22,180 bases of DNA from Clostridiales bacterium (GTDB lineage Bacteria > Bacillota > Clostridia > WRLR01), in contig JAISFK010000283.1 in NCBI GenBank assembly GCA_031263625.1, forward strand, positions 1 through 22,180. Reading direction: 5' to 3'. The notes under the pieces are model-generated. The model saw nothing but the letters and a program-made list of their open reading frames with translations. It was not told the DNA's origin and did no database searches. A program made the translations under genes and the position numbers. This document shows positions 1 to 6,701 of the stretch, one piece after another; position 1 is the stretch's first letter, and each line of letters starts with the position of its first letter.

Positions 1-1427
1 CCGCCCCCGGCGGCGCCCTGCGGCGCAATGACGCCGAAAATCTTCCGCTCGTTGTACCTCCAGTAAAAACAGAAGGCGACGGCGGCAAAAGCTATGGACA
101 CAAGCGCGGTAATCCTCACCCCCTGCGCCGTCGGCATGCTGTTCGTGCTTCCGACATAGATCACAAGCCCCACCACGGCTGGAACGATCGTGCTCGGCAG
201 GACGCCGATGATGCTCGCGACCGCCATGAACATGCCGGTGCGGTTTTTGCCGGAAATGACATGATCGTACTGGGCGATGTCGGCGTACATGGAAGAGCCG
301 ACCGTCGAGCCGACGGCCTGCGGATAGGCGAACAGCGCGCCCATGATCAGCAGCAGCGCGATGCTGCCGACCTGCGCGCCCTCGCCCGCCATCCCCGCCC
401 ACATGCCGCCCTCCGCGACCGTTCCGGCGCCCAGCAAATTGCTGACCGGCCCGTGGAAGAACACCAGCAGAAAGATAAACGCGCACGTCGCGACGGAAAC
501 CAGCATCATCTTGCGCTTCCCGACGCGCTTCAGCAGGCGGAGGATCGGCGCGTAGAGAAGGAGCGCGACGACGGTCAGCACCGCAAATACCACGGTCGTC
601 ATGGATGCCTGCAGGCCCAGCAGCAGGTCGATGGTGAACAGCAGCGTGGCGTTGAACACGCCGATCGCAAAGTCGAAAGTCATGGCGCCCAGCATGAAGG
701 TGACAAATTCCCTGTTTTGAAGCGTGCCTTTCAGGCTTCTGAAGATTCCGATCCTCTCCTCGCCCGCCTGCGCGGGCTGCGTGTAGTCAGTCTCCTGAAT
801 GGAAAACGCGGAGATCAGCATGCAGGCGACTCCGAGCAGCGGGAAAATCAGAATGCTGATCCGCCATGCCGCGAGAGCGCCCACGCCCCCCTGCAGCATC
901 CCGACCAAGGTGGGCGCGGTGGAGATCAGCAGGCTGCCGAGCGTGGTGAAAATCGCGACCGTGGTGAAGTAGCGCACGCGGCGGAACGTGTCCGGGATGA
1001 TCTCCGGCACCAGCGCTTTCAGGTTCACGTCAAAGAAAGATCGGCTCATGCAGTACAGGAGCAGCGCCGCGAGAATCCACGCGACGTTGGCCCAGCTCTG
1101 CCCGCTTGCCGGCGCGAGAAAAATCAGCGCGCAAAACAGTCCTGCCGGCACGGCCGCCATGCGCATGAACGGGACGCGCTTCCCCTTCGGGTTTCTTGAA
1201 TTGTCGCTGACGGACGCGATCCACGGGTCGATCAAGGCGTCAAACGCGACGCTCAGCCCCTGTATAATGCCGATCGCCCCAATCGGCAGCAGCAGCGGCA
1301 ATCCCGTGCTCTCCGTCGGGGCGTAGAAGCGAAGCGTGTACAGGCTCAGCGTGGAAAGCATGAACATCGCGCCGAGCTGCCCCAAGGCAAGCGCCATGAT
1401 TTTGCGCATACCCAGCTGTTTTACCAT
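1..1427 (-). CDS. GPH-family (MelB-like) cation:sugar symporter, 3' end outside window
   Basis: The reverse strand is open from ATG at 1427 to the window edge, about 475 codons. Start: GAGGAGG lies 5 nt upstream. The protein is very hydrophobic with many predicted membrane segments. Near residues 67-86 it has the family loop DPWIASVSDN followed by a KGKRVPF-type basic stretch, which marks the glycoside-pentoside-hexuronide:cation symporters (MFS_2). A later cytoplasmic loop reads MYADIAQYDHVISGKNRTG, resembling the DxxxYDExxTGxRREG loop of that family. The expected role is import of a sugar or glycoside with Na+ or H+; the substrate cannot be read from sequence. It stands alone behind its own promoter, without adjacent glycosidase genes in the window. 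About 475 residues already match the normal family length, so little should be missing. Confidence 0.88.
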   Translation of the reverse strand, partial: MVKQLGMRKIMALALGQLGAMFMLSTLSLYTLRFYAPTESTGLPLLLPIGAIGIIQGLSVAFDALIDPWIASVSDNSRNPKGKRVPFMRMAAVPAGLFCALIFLAPASGQSWANVAWILAALLLYCMSRSFFDVNLKALVPEIIPDTFRRVRYFTTVAIFTTLGSLLISTAPTLVGMLQGGVGALAAWRISILIFPLLGVACMLISAFSIQETDYTQPAQAGEERIGIFRSLKGTLQNREFVTFMLGAMTFDFAIGVFNATLLFTIDLLLGLQASMTTVVFAVLTVVALLLYAPILRLLKRVGKRKMMLVSVATCAFIFLLVFFHGPVSNLLGAGTVAEGGMWAGMAGEGAQVGSIALLLIMGALFAYPQAVGSTVGSSMYADIAQYDHVISGKNRTGMFMAVASIIGVLPSTIVPAVVGLVIYVGSTNSMPTAQGVRITALVSIAFAAVAFCFYWRYNERKIFGVIAPQGAAGG

Positions 1428-1493
1428 AAAAGCCTCCTCAGTTACTGATTTTGAACGCCGATTTAGTCATTTATTTTGTGCTTATTTTGTATG

Positions 1494-1522
1494 AGCATAG
1501 CATAAATCTCACAAAACTTCAA
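1494..1522 (-). promoter_or_regulatory. Putative promoter of the symporter gene
   Basis: On the reverse strand TTGAAG (1517-1522) is separated by exactly 17 nt from TATGCT (1494-1499). This is about 65 nt upstream of the symporter start, in an AT-rich stretch that contrasts with the GC-rich genes. Confidence 0.55.
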
Positions 1523-1605
1523 CTAATTTTTGTATTTTTGCGTTTTGCAGAACGGTGCAAAGAACGGCAAAGAACTAGACATAAAAAAGCAGGAAAAAGC
1601 GAGAC

Positions 1606-1662
1606 AAAAAAGCAGCCACTCCGGATAGGCTTGCCGCCTACCCTAAGTGGCCGCTTGTTTTT
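1606..1662. terminator. Bidirectional intrinsic terminator
   Basis: AAGCAGCCACT (1610-1620) pairs with AGTGGCCGCTT (1646-1656), 10 of 11 positions. An inner stem GGATAGGC/GCCTACCC lies inside. T runs follow the hairpin on both strands (1657-1662 forward; 1611-1606 reverse). In the reverse direction it would end the pterin-synthase-like transcript before the symporter promoter. Confidence 0.7.
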
Positions 1663-1684
1663 CGCCGCGAGCTCAAATGCGGGT

Positions 1685-1789
1685 TATACTCGTGTTCGAT
1701 TGGAAATTCCGACCGCAATTTGCGGTCGGAGAGAGGAAACGAGTATTACTGACTCGCGTTAATGGAAATTTCAAATGCTCGTCAGTATA
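1685..1789 (-). repeat. 105-bp structured repeat, copy R1
   Basis: Full copy, read 5'-TATACTGACGAGC... on the reverse strand, starting 12 nt after the stop of the pterin-synthase-like gene. It contains the family's 21-nt palindrome (1709-1729, CCGACCGC core) and ends TATACT/AGTATA. Other copies are at 6144, 9902 and 11970, with a degenerate half at 17385. The function is unknown; it resembles a REP/MITE-type non-coding element. Confidence 0.85.
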
Positions 1790-1801
1790 GCGACTTACAG
1801 G

Positions 1802-2371
1802 CTATTTTTTGTATCCGCATTTTGGGCACGCGCCATTTTCATTCAGCAGAATCCCGCATAGCGGGCAGCGGTCTTTTTCTTTTTGGCGCTCTTTCCCATA
1901 TTCCTGGACAGCGCCATTGACGCCGCTCGTGAAGGTGATTTTCGCGATGTTTAGCTTGTCTTTCAGCAAGTCGTAAACGATCTTGATCATGCCTTCGACG
2001 GTCATCGTTTCTTTCGTGACAACCAAACGGCACTCCGGATAGGCCGTCGCGAGCTCTGTCTTGAAAGCGGGGCCTTTTTGCTTATTGGTCGGCGCCCCGT
2101 TCTTAATGCCTTGCGATTCGTAAACGCCAAGAATCGCAGGCAGCAGCGGATCGTCTTCCCTTAAAATCAGGGCGTGGTCAAAGTTTTGCAGAACTTCCCA
2201 TGCGGTTTTCTTAATTTCATTGCACGGGAACACCATATTGACGCCGGCGTTAACGGAATCTTCGACCTCGATTGTCAGTATCCCAGTATGCCCGTGCAAA
2301 TACTGGGCTTCGCCTTTGAACCCATAGAACCTGTGGGCGTACTGCAAGTCCAATGTTGTGAAACTTCTCAT
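1802..2371 (-). CDS. 6-pyruvoyl-tetrahydropterin synthase / QueD-like protein with C-terminal zinc ribbon
   Basis: 189 aa. I use ATG 2371 because GAGGAG sits just upstream; an in-frame ATG at 2413 has no such site. The zinc triad of the PTPS/QueD fold is visible: His13 (YAHRF) and His26/His28 (LHGHTG). The FDH near residue 65 and the KET near residue 119 fit the remaining active-site elements. The Cys that QueD carries four residues before HGH is absent; Ala22 is there, with Glu21 next to it. The last ~25 residues carry CPLC...CPKC, a zinc ribbon not found in standard QueD. Family members act on 7,8-dihydroneopterin triphosphate in queuosine or pterin synthesis, but no queC/queE or folE neighbour is present, so the reaction is uncertain. 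It appears monocistronic, ending in repeat R1 and a terminator. Confidence 0.85.
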   Translation of the reverse strand: MRSFTTLDLQYAHRFYGFKGEAQYLHGHTGILTIEVEDSVNAGVNMVFPCNEIKKTAWEVLQNFDHALILREDDPLLPAILGVYESQGIKNGAPTNKQKGPAFKTELATAYPECRLVVTKETMTVEGMIKIVYDLLKDKLNIAKITFTSGVNGAVQEYGKERQKEKDRCPLCGILLNENGACPKCGYKK

Positions 2372-2403
2372 GATTTTTCTCCTCTGCGCATAAGTGTCTT
2401 TAA

Positions 2404-2628
2404 ATAATATCATACGGCAAGGGCGGCCACGGCCACAAGGGCGGCAACGGTTGCAGCGGATGCAACGGTTGCCGCGGATGCGGCGGCGGCAAGGGCAAGG
2501 GCCGCTTTTTTTGCGAAATGCCCTTGCGCCGGCGGCGGGATGCTCGTATAATTATTCTTATATTATTCCCAGTTTATATTCCGCTCAAACCATTTGGGCG
2601 GGCTGCGGGATGCCAGCATCCAGTATAA
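2404..2628 (+). other. Gene-free stretch; Gly/Cys-rich open frame without a start codon
   Basis: The interval 2372-2728 holds no supported gene. From 2404 to the stop at 2626-2628 one forward frame is open. Its first part reads as Gly, His, Lys and Cys (GCSGCNGCRGCGGG), encoded partly by two 18-bp repeats (2446-2463 and 2464-2481). An in-frame stop at 2401-2403 closes it upstream, and there is no ATG, GTG or TTG before the Cys-rich part. It is therefore probably low-complexity sequence rather than a peptide gene. The rest is AT-rich and contains two copies of a GCGGGATGC...GTATAATTAT motif, then the GATT repeat. Confidence 0.35.
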
Positions 2629-2642
2629 TTATGCCATCGCCC

Positions 2643-2702
2643 GATTAATTGATTGATTGATTGATTGATTGATTAATTGATTGATTGATTGATTAATTGA
2701 TT
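2643..2702. repeat. Tetranucleotide microsatellite, 15 units of GATT/AATT
   Basis: Sixty bases made only of GATT (12 units) and AATT (3 units), in the order 1 GATT, 1 AATT, 6 GATT, 1 AATT, 4 GATT, 1 AATT, 1 GATT. It ends 26 nt before the hydrolase start codon, in the likely promoter/leader region. Such tracts can change length by slippage; here that would alter spacing, not reading frame. Confidence 0.95.
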
Positions 2703-2728
2703 CACGCCATGCGAAAAGAGGGGATTTT

Positions 2729-3709
2729 ATGCGCAAGCCGCAATACACCGTGGAATATTTTGAGGCGAACGCGGTTCGCCAGTACCTCCTGCACCACCGC
2801 TCCGGCGACGCCGGCGCGCCCGTCATGCTCATTGTCCACGGCGGCCCCGGCTTCCCGGACTCCAACGCCGGGTACAAGCTCCGCGAATGGTGGGGGGATC
2901 TGTTCCATCTCGTCTCATGGGACCAGCGCGGCTGCGGCAAGACGCTCGCCGCCAACAGGCGGCCCCCGGCGTATCCCATCACCGCGCGGGATATTTTGGA
3001 CGACATGCGCCTGATCATCGGGCACCTCAAGCAGGCATATCGCGCGAGCCAGGTCTACTTGCTCGGGATCTCCTGGGGGAGCGTGCTGTGCAGCATCTAC
3101 GCGCTGGAGCGCCCCGAGGACGTGAAGATGTACATCGCGGCGGGGCAGTACTGCAACTGTTACCGAAACGAGGCTGCGGCATACGCCAAGATGAAAGAAG
3201 TCGTGGAAGCCTCCGGGAGCCGGAAGGACCGGGAACGGCTGCAGGCCATCGGGAACTATCCCGAGCAGCCGTTCGATCCCGGCGCCAAAGCCGTGCTTCG
3301 CAAGATGTACGCGCTCAAGCGGCTGCTGGGCAAATATGGGATGTCAATAAAACTGGACTGGCGATTCATCCGGATCATGTACATAGGCAGCCCCGTGTTC
3401 AAATTCTCGGACTTCGCGTATTTTTCCGCGAAAGCCCGCGAGCGCGACAAGGAGCTCGTTTCCTTTTTGAACGATTTTGAAATTCTGGACTACAGCGCGG
3501 ATTACGCGGTTCCGGTATGCTACATTACGGGGGAGCGCGACTACGACACGGCCTGCCCTCTGTCCGCCGAGTATTTCGAGCAAATCAGGGCGCCCAAAAA
3601 GTTGCTGCGCGTCATCGCCGACGCCAGCCACAACGTAATCTTCGACCAGCCCGAAGCGTTCGCGCGGGCCCTCGCCGACGCCAAGGCGCTCGCCGAGGCG
3701 GATCCGTGA
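2729..3709 (+). CDS. Proline-iminopeptidase-like alpha/beta hydrolase
   Basis: 326 aa, cytoplasmic, no signal peptide. AGAGGGG precedes ATG 2729. HGGPG (37-41) is the oxyanion-hole motif of the proline iminopeptidase (S33) group. The nucleophile elbow GISWG gives Ser115. The triad is completed by Asp271 or Asp273 (GERDYD) and His301 (ASHNVIF). A helical cap lies between about 140 and 250. S33 enzymes release N-terminal residues, often proline, from small peptides, but the fold also covers esterases and other hydrolases, so the substrate is not certain. It converges on the dipeptide epimerase with an 85-bp gap that shows no clear terminator. A GATT microsatellite lies directly upstream. Confidence 0.87.
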   Translation: MRKPQYTVEYFEANAVRQYLLHHRSGDAGAPVMLIVHGGPGFPDSNAGYKLREWWGDLFHLVSWDQRGCGKTLAANRRPPAYPITARDILDDMRLIIGHLKQAYRASQVYLLGISWGSVLCSIYALERPEDVKMYIAAGQYCNCYRNEAAAYAKMKEVVEASGSRKDRERLQAIGNYPEQPFDPGAKAVLRKMYALKRLLGKYGMSIKLDWRFIRIMYIGSPVFKFSDFAYFSAKARERDKELVSFLNDFEILDYSADYAVPVCYITGERDYDTACPLSAEYFEQIRAPKKLLRVIADASHNVIFDQPEAFARALADAKALAEADP

Positions 3710-3794
3710 GACGGGGCGCGCCCAGCCGGGCGGCCCCGGCGAGGCGGGCGGGAAAGCGGCGCCGGAGCAAGGGGCAGGCGGGCGGCCTATAGCG

Positions 3795-4883
3795 CTACAG
3801 CGCGTCGAAGTCCACTGTCACGCCCAGGCCGGGAGCGTCGGCAAGCGTCAGCCGATCGCCTTCCCGCGTGAAGCCGCCCTGCGCGCAGCCGTCATCGGCG
3901 ATCTCCATCCAGCTGTCCAAATCCGCCAGAACGACGTTCGGCAACGCGGCGGCCATGTGGGCGCCCGCCGAGATGGACACGCGGGTTTCCGACATGCAGC
4001 CCGCCATGCAGGCCATCCCCGCGGCTTCCGCGATCGCGTTTATTTTCAGCGCGGGGTGCAGGCCGCCGCTTTTCATGAGCTTGATGTTGATCATGTCCCC
4101 CGCGCCCGCCATCGCGGCCCTCATCGCGTCATGCGGCGTGTGGACGCTTTCGTCCAGCATCAGCTGCTGGCCGATGCGCTCCCGCAAAAAGCGCATCCCC
4201 GCAAGATCCCAATGCGGCAAGGGCTGCTCCACCTCGGCAATGCCCACGCCCTCCAGCCGCTCCAGCACCCAGAGGGCGCTCTTGGCGTCCCACCCTTGAT
4301 TGGCGTCTATCCTGAGCTCCGTCTCGGGGCCGACGGCTTCGCGTATGGCGAGCAAATGCTCCACGTCTTGCGCGGGGTCTATCCCCGCTTTGATCTTGAG
4401 CGTGCGGAAGCCTTCGCGGGCGCGGAGCGCGGCGCGCTCGGCCATAACGGCGGTATCGGCGAGGCCGACCGTCATGTCCGTGCGCACGCAGGGGTCCGTC
4501 CCTCCCAGGAAGCGATAGAGCGGAAGCTGCGCCCGCTTCGCCAAAATGTCATATACCGCAATGTCAACGCCGGCCTTCGCGGCGGGGCGGCCGACGCTGA
4601 TGGCGTCCATCGCCGCGTGGATCCCGGCGACGCCGGCCGCGTCGCGCCCGACAAGGGCCGAAGCGGCCTTGCGCAGAAACGCCAGCGCGCCCTCGCTGTC
4701 CTCGCCGGTGACAGGCGCATAGGCCGAGGCCTCCCCGAAGCCGGCGAGCCCGCCCTCGACCGTGACGCGCACAATAATCGTTTCGATGTGGTCAGTCTCG
4801 CCCAGCGCGATTTTAAAAGGCGCGCGCAGCGGCGCGCGATACAGCTTGGCTTCCACGTTTTCGATCCGCATAGAGCTTTGCAT
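3795..4883 (-). CDS. Dipeptide epimerase (L-Ala-D/L-Glu epimerase type), enolase superfamily
   Basis: 362 aa. Start ATG 4883 follows GGGAGG by 6-7 nt. It has the enolase-superfamily capping domain (about 1-125) and TIM barrel. The acid-base lysines are in LKIKAG (Lys163, Lys165) and KLMKSGG (Lys268/Lys271). Metal ligands are in DANQGW (Asp193), EVEQP (Glu219) and LDES (Asp244). The C-terminal DLD (Asp321, Asp323) is the DxD motif that holds the dipeptide amino group, separating dipeptide epimerases from muconate cycloisomerases. Family members interconvert L-Ala-D-Glu and L-Ala-L-Glu from murein peptides, though some prefer other dipeptides. Neighbouring peptidase-like and amidase genes and the downstream Opp importer fit peptide salvage (inference). 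Confidence 0.9.
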   Translation of the reverse strand: MQSSMRIENVEAKLYRAPLRAPFKIALGETDHIETIIVRVTVEGGLAGFGEASAYAPVTGEDSEGALAFLRKAASALVGRDAAGVAGIHAAMDAISVGRPAAKAGVDIAVYDILAKRAQLPLYRFLGGTDPCVRTDMTVGLADTAVMAERAALRAREGFRTLKIKAGIDPAQDVEHLLAIREAVGPETELRIDANQGWDAKSALWVLERLEGVGIAEVEQPLPHWDLAGMRFLRERIGQQLMLDESVHTPHDAMRAAMAGAGDMINIKLMKSGGLHPALKINAIAEAAGMACMAGCMSETRVSISAGAHMAAALPNVVLADLDSWMEIADDGCAQGGFTREGDRLTLADAPGLGVTVDFDAL

Positions 4884-4929
4884 GAACTTCCCTCCCGCAA
4901 TGAACGCAACGACGCAACGAGCCGCCGCA

Positions 4930-4957
4930 AACGGCGAACGGCGAACGGCGAACGGCG
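4930..4957. repeat. 7-bp tandem repeat, 4 units of AACGGCG
   Basis: Four perfect heptamers in the divergent intergenic region between the epimerase (reverse) and the amidase (forward), just upstream of the amidase promoter. Confidence 0.9.
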
Positions 4958-4968
4958 AAGTTTCGTCT

Positions 4969-4997
4969 TTGACTTTATTTCGTTTTTATTTTAATAT
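4969..4997 (+). promoter_or_regulatory. Putative promoter of the Ntn amidase gene
   Basis: TTGACT (4969-4974), 17-nt spacer, TAATAT (4992-4997), in a locally AT-rich island. The leader to the start codon at 5109 would be about 105 nt and contains several GAGCGCG-like repeats. Confidence 0.6.
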
Positions 4998-5108
4998 ATT
5001 CTGGTAAGAAGCGCAATATGGAGCAAGCAGAATAGAGCGCGTAGAGAGCGCGCGAATCGAGCTCAAATAGGCGCGCAAATTGAGCGCGCAAAAGAGGGGG
5101 GACATCCC

Positions 5109-6113
5109 ATGCCCTGCAGCGGGTTTACGCTTCGCACTGCCGACGGGCGGCACTTTCTGGCCCGCACCATGGATTTTGACCAAAACCCCGGCGCCCGGCT
5201 GATGGTCATTCCCCGCGGATGGCCGATTTTCCCGGCAGACGCGGCGACAAAGCCGGTCGCGTCGCCATACGCGCAGATTGCCATGGGCGTAATGGCGGGC
5301 GGCCGCGCGCTGACGCTCGACGGCGTCAACGAGTTCGGCCTGTGCGGCGCAATATTTTACTACCCCAATTTCGCGCGCTATGAAGGGCCCGCCGACGGCA
5401 AAATGCCGCTCAGCCCCTCCATGGCGCTGCAATACGCGCTGGCGTCGTGCCGCGATCTCGCGGAGGCGGAGGAGCTGTTCCGGGACCGGGCGTCCCTCGT
5501 CGCGGACGCTTCGCCCGTGCTCGGCGTCGCGCCGCCGCTGCACTTCATGTTCTCCGACCCGTCCGGCGAGGCGATGGTCGTGGAGCCGGACGCCGGCGGG
5601 CTGAACATTTACCGCGACACGGTCGGCGTGCTTGCCAACGCGCCGGGCTACCCCTGGCAGGAAACCAACCTGCGCAACTATCTTGCAGTCGGCCGCAAGC
5701 CCTGCGAGCCCATCGGGATGGAAAACCGCGTCCTGCAGCCGATAAGCCCGAACACGGTTTTATGGGGGCTGCCGGGCGATTACACCTCCGTCTCGCGGTT
5801 TGTGCGCACCGCCTATCTCAAGCGCTTCCTGAAACAGCCGCAAACCGAGCAGGAGGGCGTCGCCGCCGCGTTTCACGTGCTTGGCGCGGTCAGCGTGCCG
5901 CGAGTGCGCGTCGGCGCCCAGGAAGCCGAGGCGGGGTACACGATGTACACATGCGCCATGGCGGCGCAGAGCAGAACCTATTACTTCCATACATATGACA
6001 ACCGCCGCGTGCAGGCGGCGTCGCTGGACAAAGAGAACCTGGACGCGCCCGGCATCAAGTTCTACGAATGGAGCGCCGGGCAGGATATCCGCTGGCTGAG
6101 CGCGCAATGCTAA
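5109..6113 (+). CDS. Choloylglycine hydrolase family amidase (penicillin V acylase / bile salt hydrolase type)
   Basis: 334 aa Ntn hydrolase; AGAGGGGGG precedes ATG 5109. The nucleophile is Cys3 of MPCSG. If Met-Pro is removed, that Cys becomes residue 1 and the other catalytic residues fall at the positions known for the Bacillus (Lysinibacillus) sphaericus penicillin V acylase: Asp22 becomes Asp20 (ARTMDFD), Tyr84 becomes Tyr82, Asn177 becomes Asn175 (LANAPGYPW), Arg230 becomes Arg228 (GLPGDYTSVSR). The sphaericus enzyme also loses a short propeptide by self-cleavage. Substrates of the family are linear amides such as penicillin V, conjugated bile salts and N-acyl homoserine lactones; choosing among them needs a phylogeny. 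There is no signal peptide. It is transcribed alone, with repeat R2 starting 30 nt after the stop. Confidence 0.88.
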   Translation: MPCSGFTLRTADGRHFLARTMDFDQNPGARLMVIPRGWPIFPADAATKPVASPYAQIAMGVMAGGRALTLDGVNEFGLCGAIFYYPNFARYEGPADGKMPLSPSMALQYALASCRDLAEAEELFRDRASLVADASPVLGVAPPLHFMFSDPSGEAMVVEPDAGGLNIYRDTVGVLANAPGYPWQETNLRNYLAVGRKPCEPIGMENRVLQPISPNTVLWGLPGDYTSVSRFVRTAYLKRFLKQPQTEQEGVAAAFHVLGAVSVPRVRVGAQEAEAGYTMYTCAMAAQSRTYYFHTYDNRRVQAASLDKENLDAPGIKFYEWSAGQDIRWLSAQC

Positions 6114-6143
6114 TCGGGCTGAGCGGAAAGAAGCGGTAAAAGC

Positions 6144-6247
6144 TATACTGACGAGCATTTGAATTTTCCATTAACGCGAGTCAGTAATACTCGTTTCCTC
6201 TGTCCGACCGCAAATTGCGGTCGGAATCCCAATCGAACACGAGTATA
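6144..6247 (+). repeat. 105-bp structured repeat, copy R2
   Basis: Full copy (104 bp) on the forward strand, downstream of the amidase stop. The 21-nt palindrome is at 6204-6224. Left stem TACTGAC/GTCAGTA and right stem ATACTCGT/ACGAGTAT are both intact. Confidence 0.85.
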
Positions 6248-6348
6248 AGCGCTTTATGCCATCGCCCGCGATTGGCCAAGCTAGGGGGCGAACAGTAGCG
6301 ACCGGAAAGCTCGCGAAAGCCCGGCCGTCGGGAGCGCGCGGCGCACAG

Positions 6349-6377
6349 TTGACTAAAAGCGAAAAACGTCATATAGT
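6349..6377 (+). promoter_or_regulatory. Promoter of the small toxin-like peptide mRNA
   Basis: TTGACT (6349-6354), 17-nt spacer, TATAGT (6372-6377). Transcription would start near 6384, giving a leader of about 70 nt and an mRNA of about 200 nt ending at the hairpin at 6550-6581. Confidence 0.7.
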
Positions 6378-6419
6378 ATTGGTGCAAAGGGTTGTCGTTT
6401 GGCGGGCTATTCCACCGCT

Positions 6420-6449
6420 CTATCAATGATTTTCGCTTGATAGGAGGTG
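6420..6449 (+). promoter_or_regulatory. 5' leader hairpin overlapping the toxin ribosome binding site
   Basis: CTATCAA (6420-6426) pairs perfectly with TTGATAG (6437-6443). An outer CACC can pair with the GGTG that is part of the AGGAGGTGAT ribosome binding site (6442-6451). The site would be partly hidden, as in several type I toxin mRNAs. Confidence 0.5.
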
Positions 6450-6454
6450 ATGCT

Positions 6455-6574
6455 ATGGCTGTTATATTTGCAGCTGCCGCGTGTTTTCTCCAGGCTGTGT
6501 CAACAGCAATCGGGTTGATCAGCTGGCTTGAGGGCCGCAGTAAAAAGCAAAAGCCGCCAAATCTTGACGATTGA
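6455..6574 (+). CDS. Small hydrophobic peptide, probable type I toxin (holin-like)
   Basis: 39 aa. Start ATG 6455 is set by the near-perfect AGGAGGTGAT seven bases upstream; an earlier in-frame ATG at 6392 has no ribosome site. Residues 2-25 form one hydrophobic helix (AVIFAAAACFLQ...LISWL), followed by a basic tail (GRSKKQK) and PPNLDD. This is the build of membrane-acting type I toxins of Gram-positive bacteria (TxpA/BsrG/holin-like families); I cannot assign a specific family. The stop codon lies inside the transcription terminator, and a convergent antisense RNA covers the last codons and the 3' end. It has its own promoter and a leader hairpin over the ribosome site. An alternative is an unrelated small membrane protein, but the antisense architecture argues for a toxin. 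Confidence 0.68.
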   Translation: MAVIFAAAACFLQAVSTAIGLISWLEGRSKKQKPPNLDD

Positions 6575-6637
6575 CGGCTTTGAACCAATATATTAACTTG
6601 GAATAGGCCGCCATAGGCAAAGCGGCAATCCTTTGCT
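6542..6637 (-). ncRNA. Antisense RNA, putative type I antitoxin (copy 1)
   Basis: About 95 nt, reverse strand, from the promoter at 6641-6669 to a terminator ending in TTTTGCTTTTTA near 6542. It shares its terminator with the toxin mRNA, so their 3' ends overlap by about 40-45 nt, the convergent layout of TxpA/RatA and BsrG/SR4. Predicted folds: a 5' GCCGC/GCGGC hairpin, a middle CCAA/TTGG hairpin and the terminator stem. Exact ends are estimated from the promoter and hairpin. Confidence 0.65.
6550..6581. terminator. Bidirectional terminator shared by toxin mRNA and antisense RNA
   Basis: AAAGCCG (6550-6556) pairs with CGGCTTT (6575-6581), extended inward by CAAATC/GATTG. In the reverse direction it is followed by a strong U tract; in the forward direction the tail TTTGAACC is weak. 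Confidence 0.7.
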
Positions 6638-6640
6638 CAT

Positions 6641-6669
6641 ATTATACCTGCGGCTGCAGCGGAGGTCAA
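6641..6669 (-). promoter_or_regulatory. Promoter of the antisense RNA (copy 1)
   Basis: Reverse strand: TTGACC (6664-6669), 17-nt spacer, perfect TATAAT (6641-6646). It is closer to consensus than the toxin promoter, as expected for an antitoxin RNA. Confidence 0.75.
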
Positions 6670-6701
6670 GCTTTATTTTCGCCGCGCAAAACATAAAGCG
6701 G

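Noticed and set aside
1451..1762. 103-codon forward frame between the symporter and pterin-synthase-like genes
   Set aside because: It spans a reverse promoter, a terminator hairpin and repeat R1; the translated tail simply reads the repeat.
3710..3794. Terminator between the convergent hydrolase and epimerase genes
   Set aside because: GC-rich with a TAGCGCTA palindrome but no stem-loop followed by a T run on either strand.
6181..6588. 135-codon reverse frame across repeat R2 and the toxin gene
   Set aside because: It runs through the non-coding repeat and the toxin promoter, with no ribosome site or domain.
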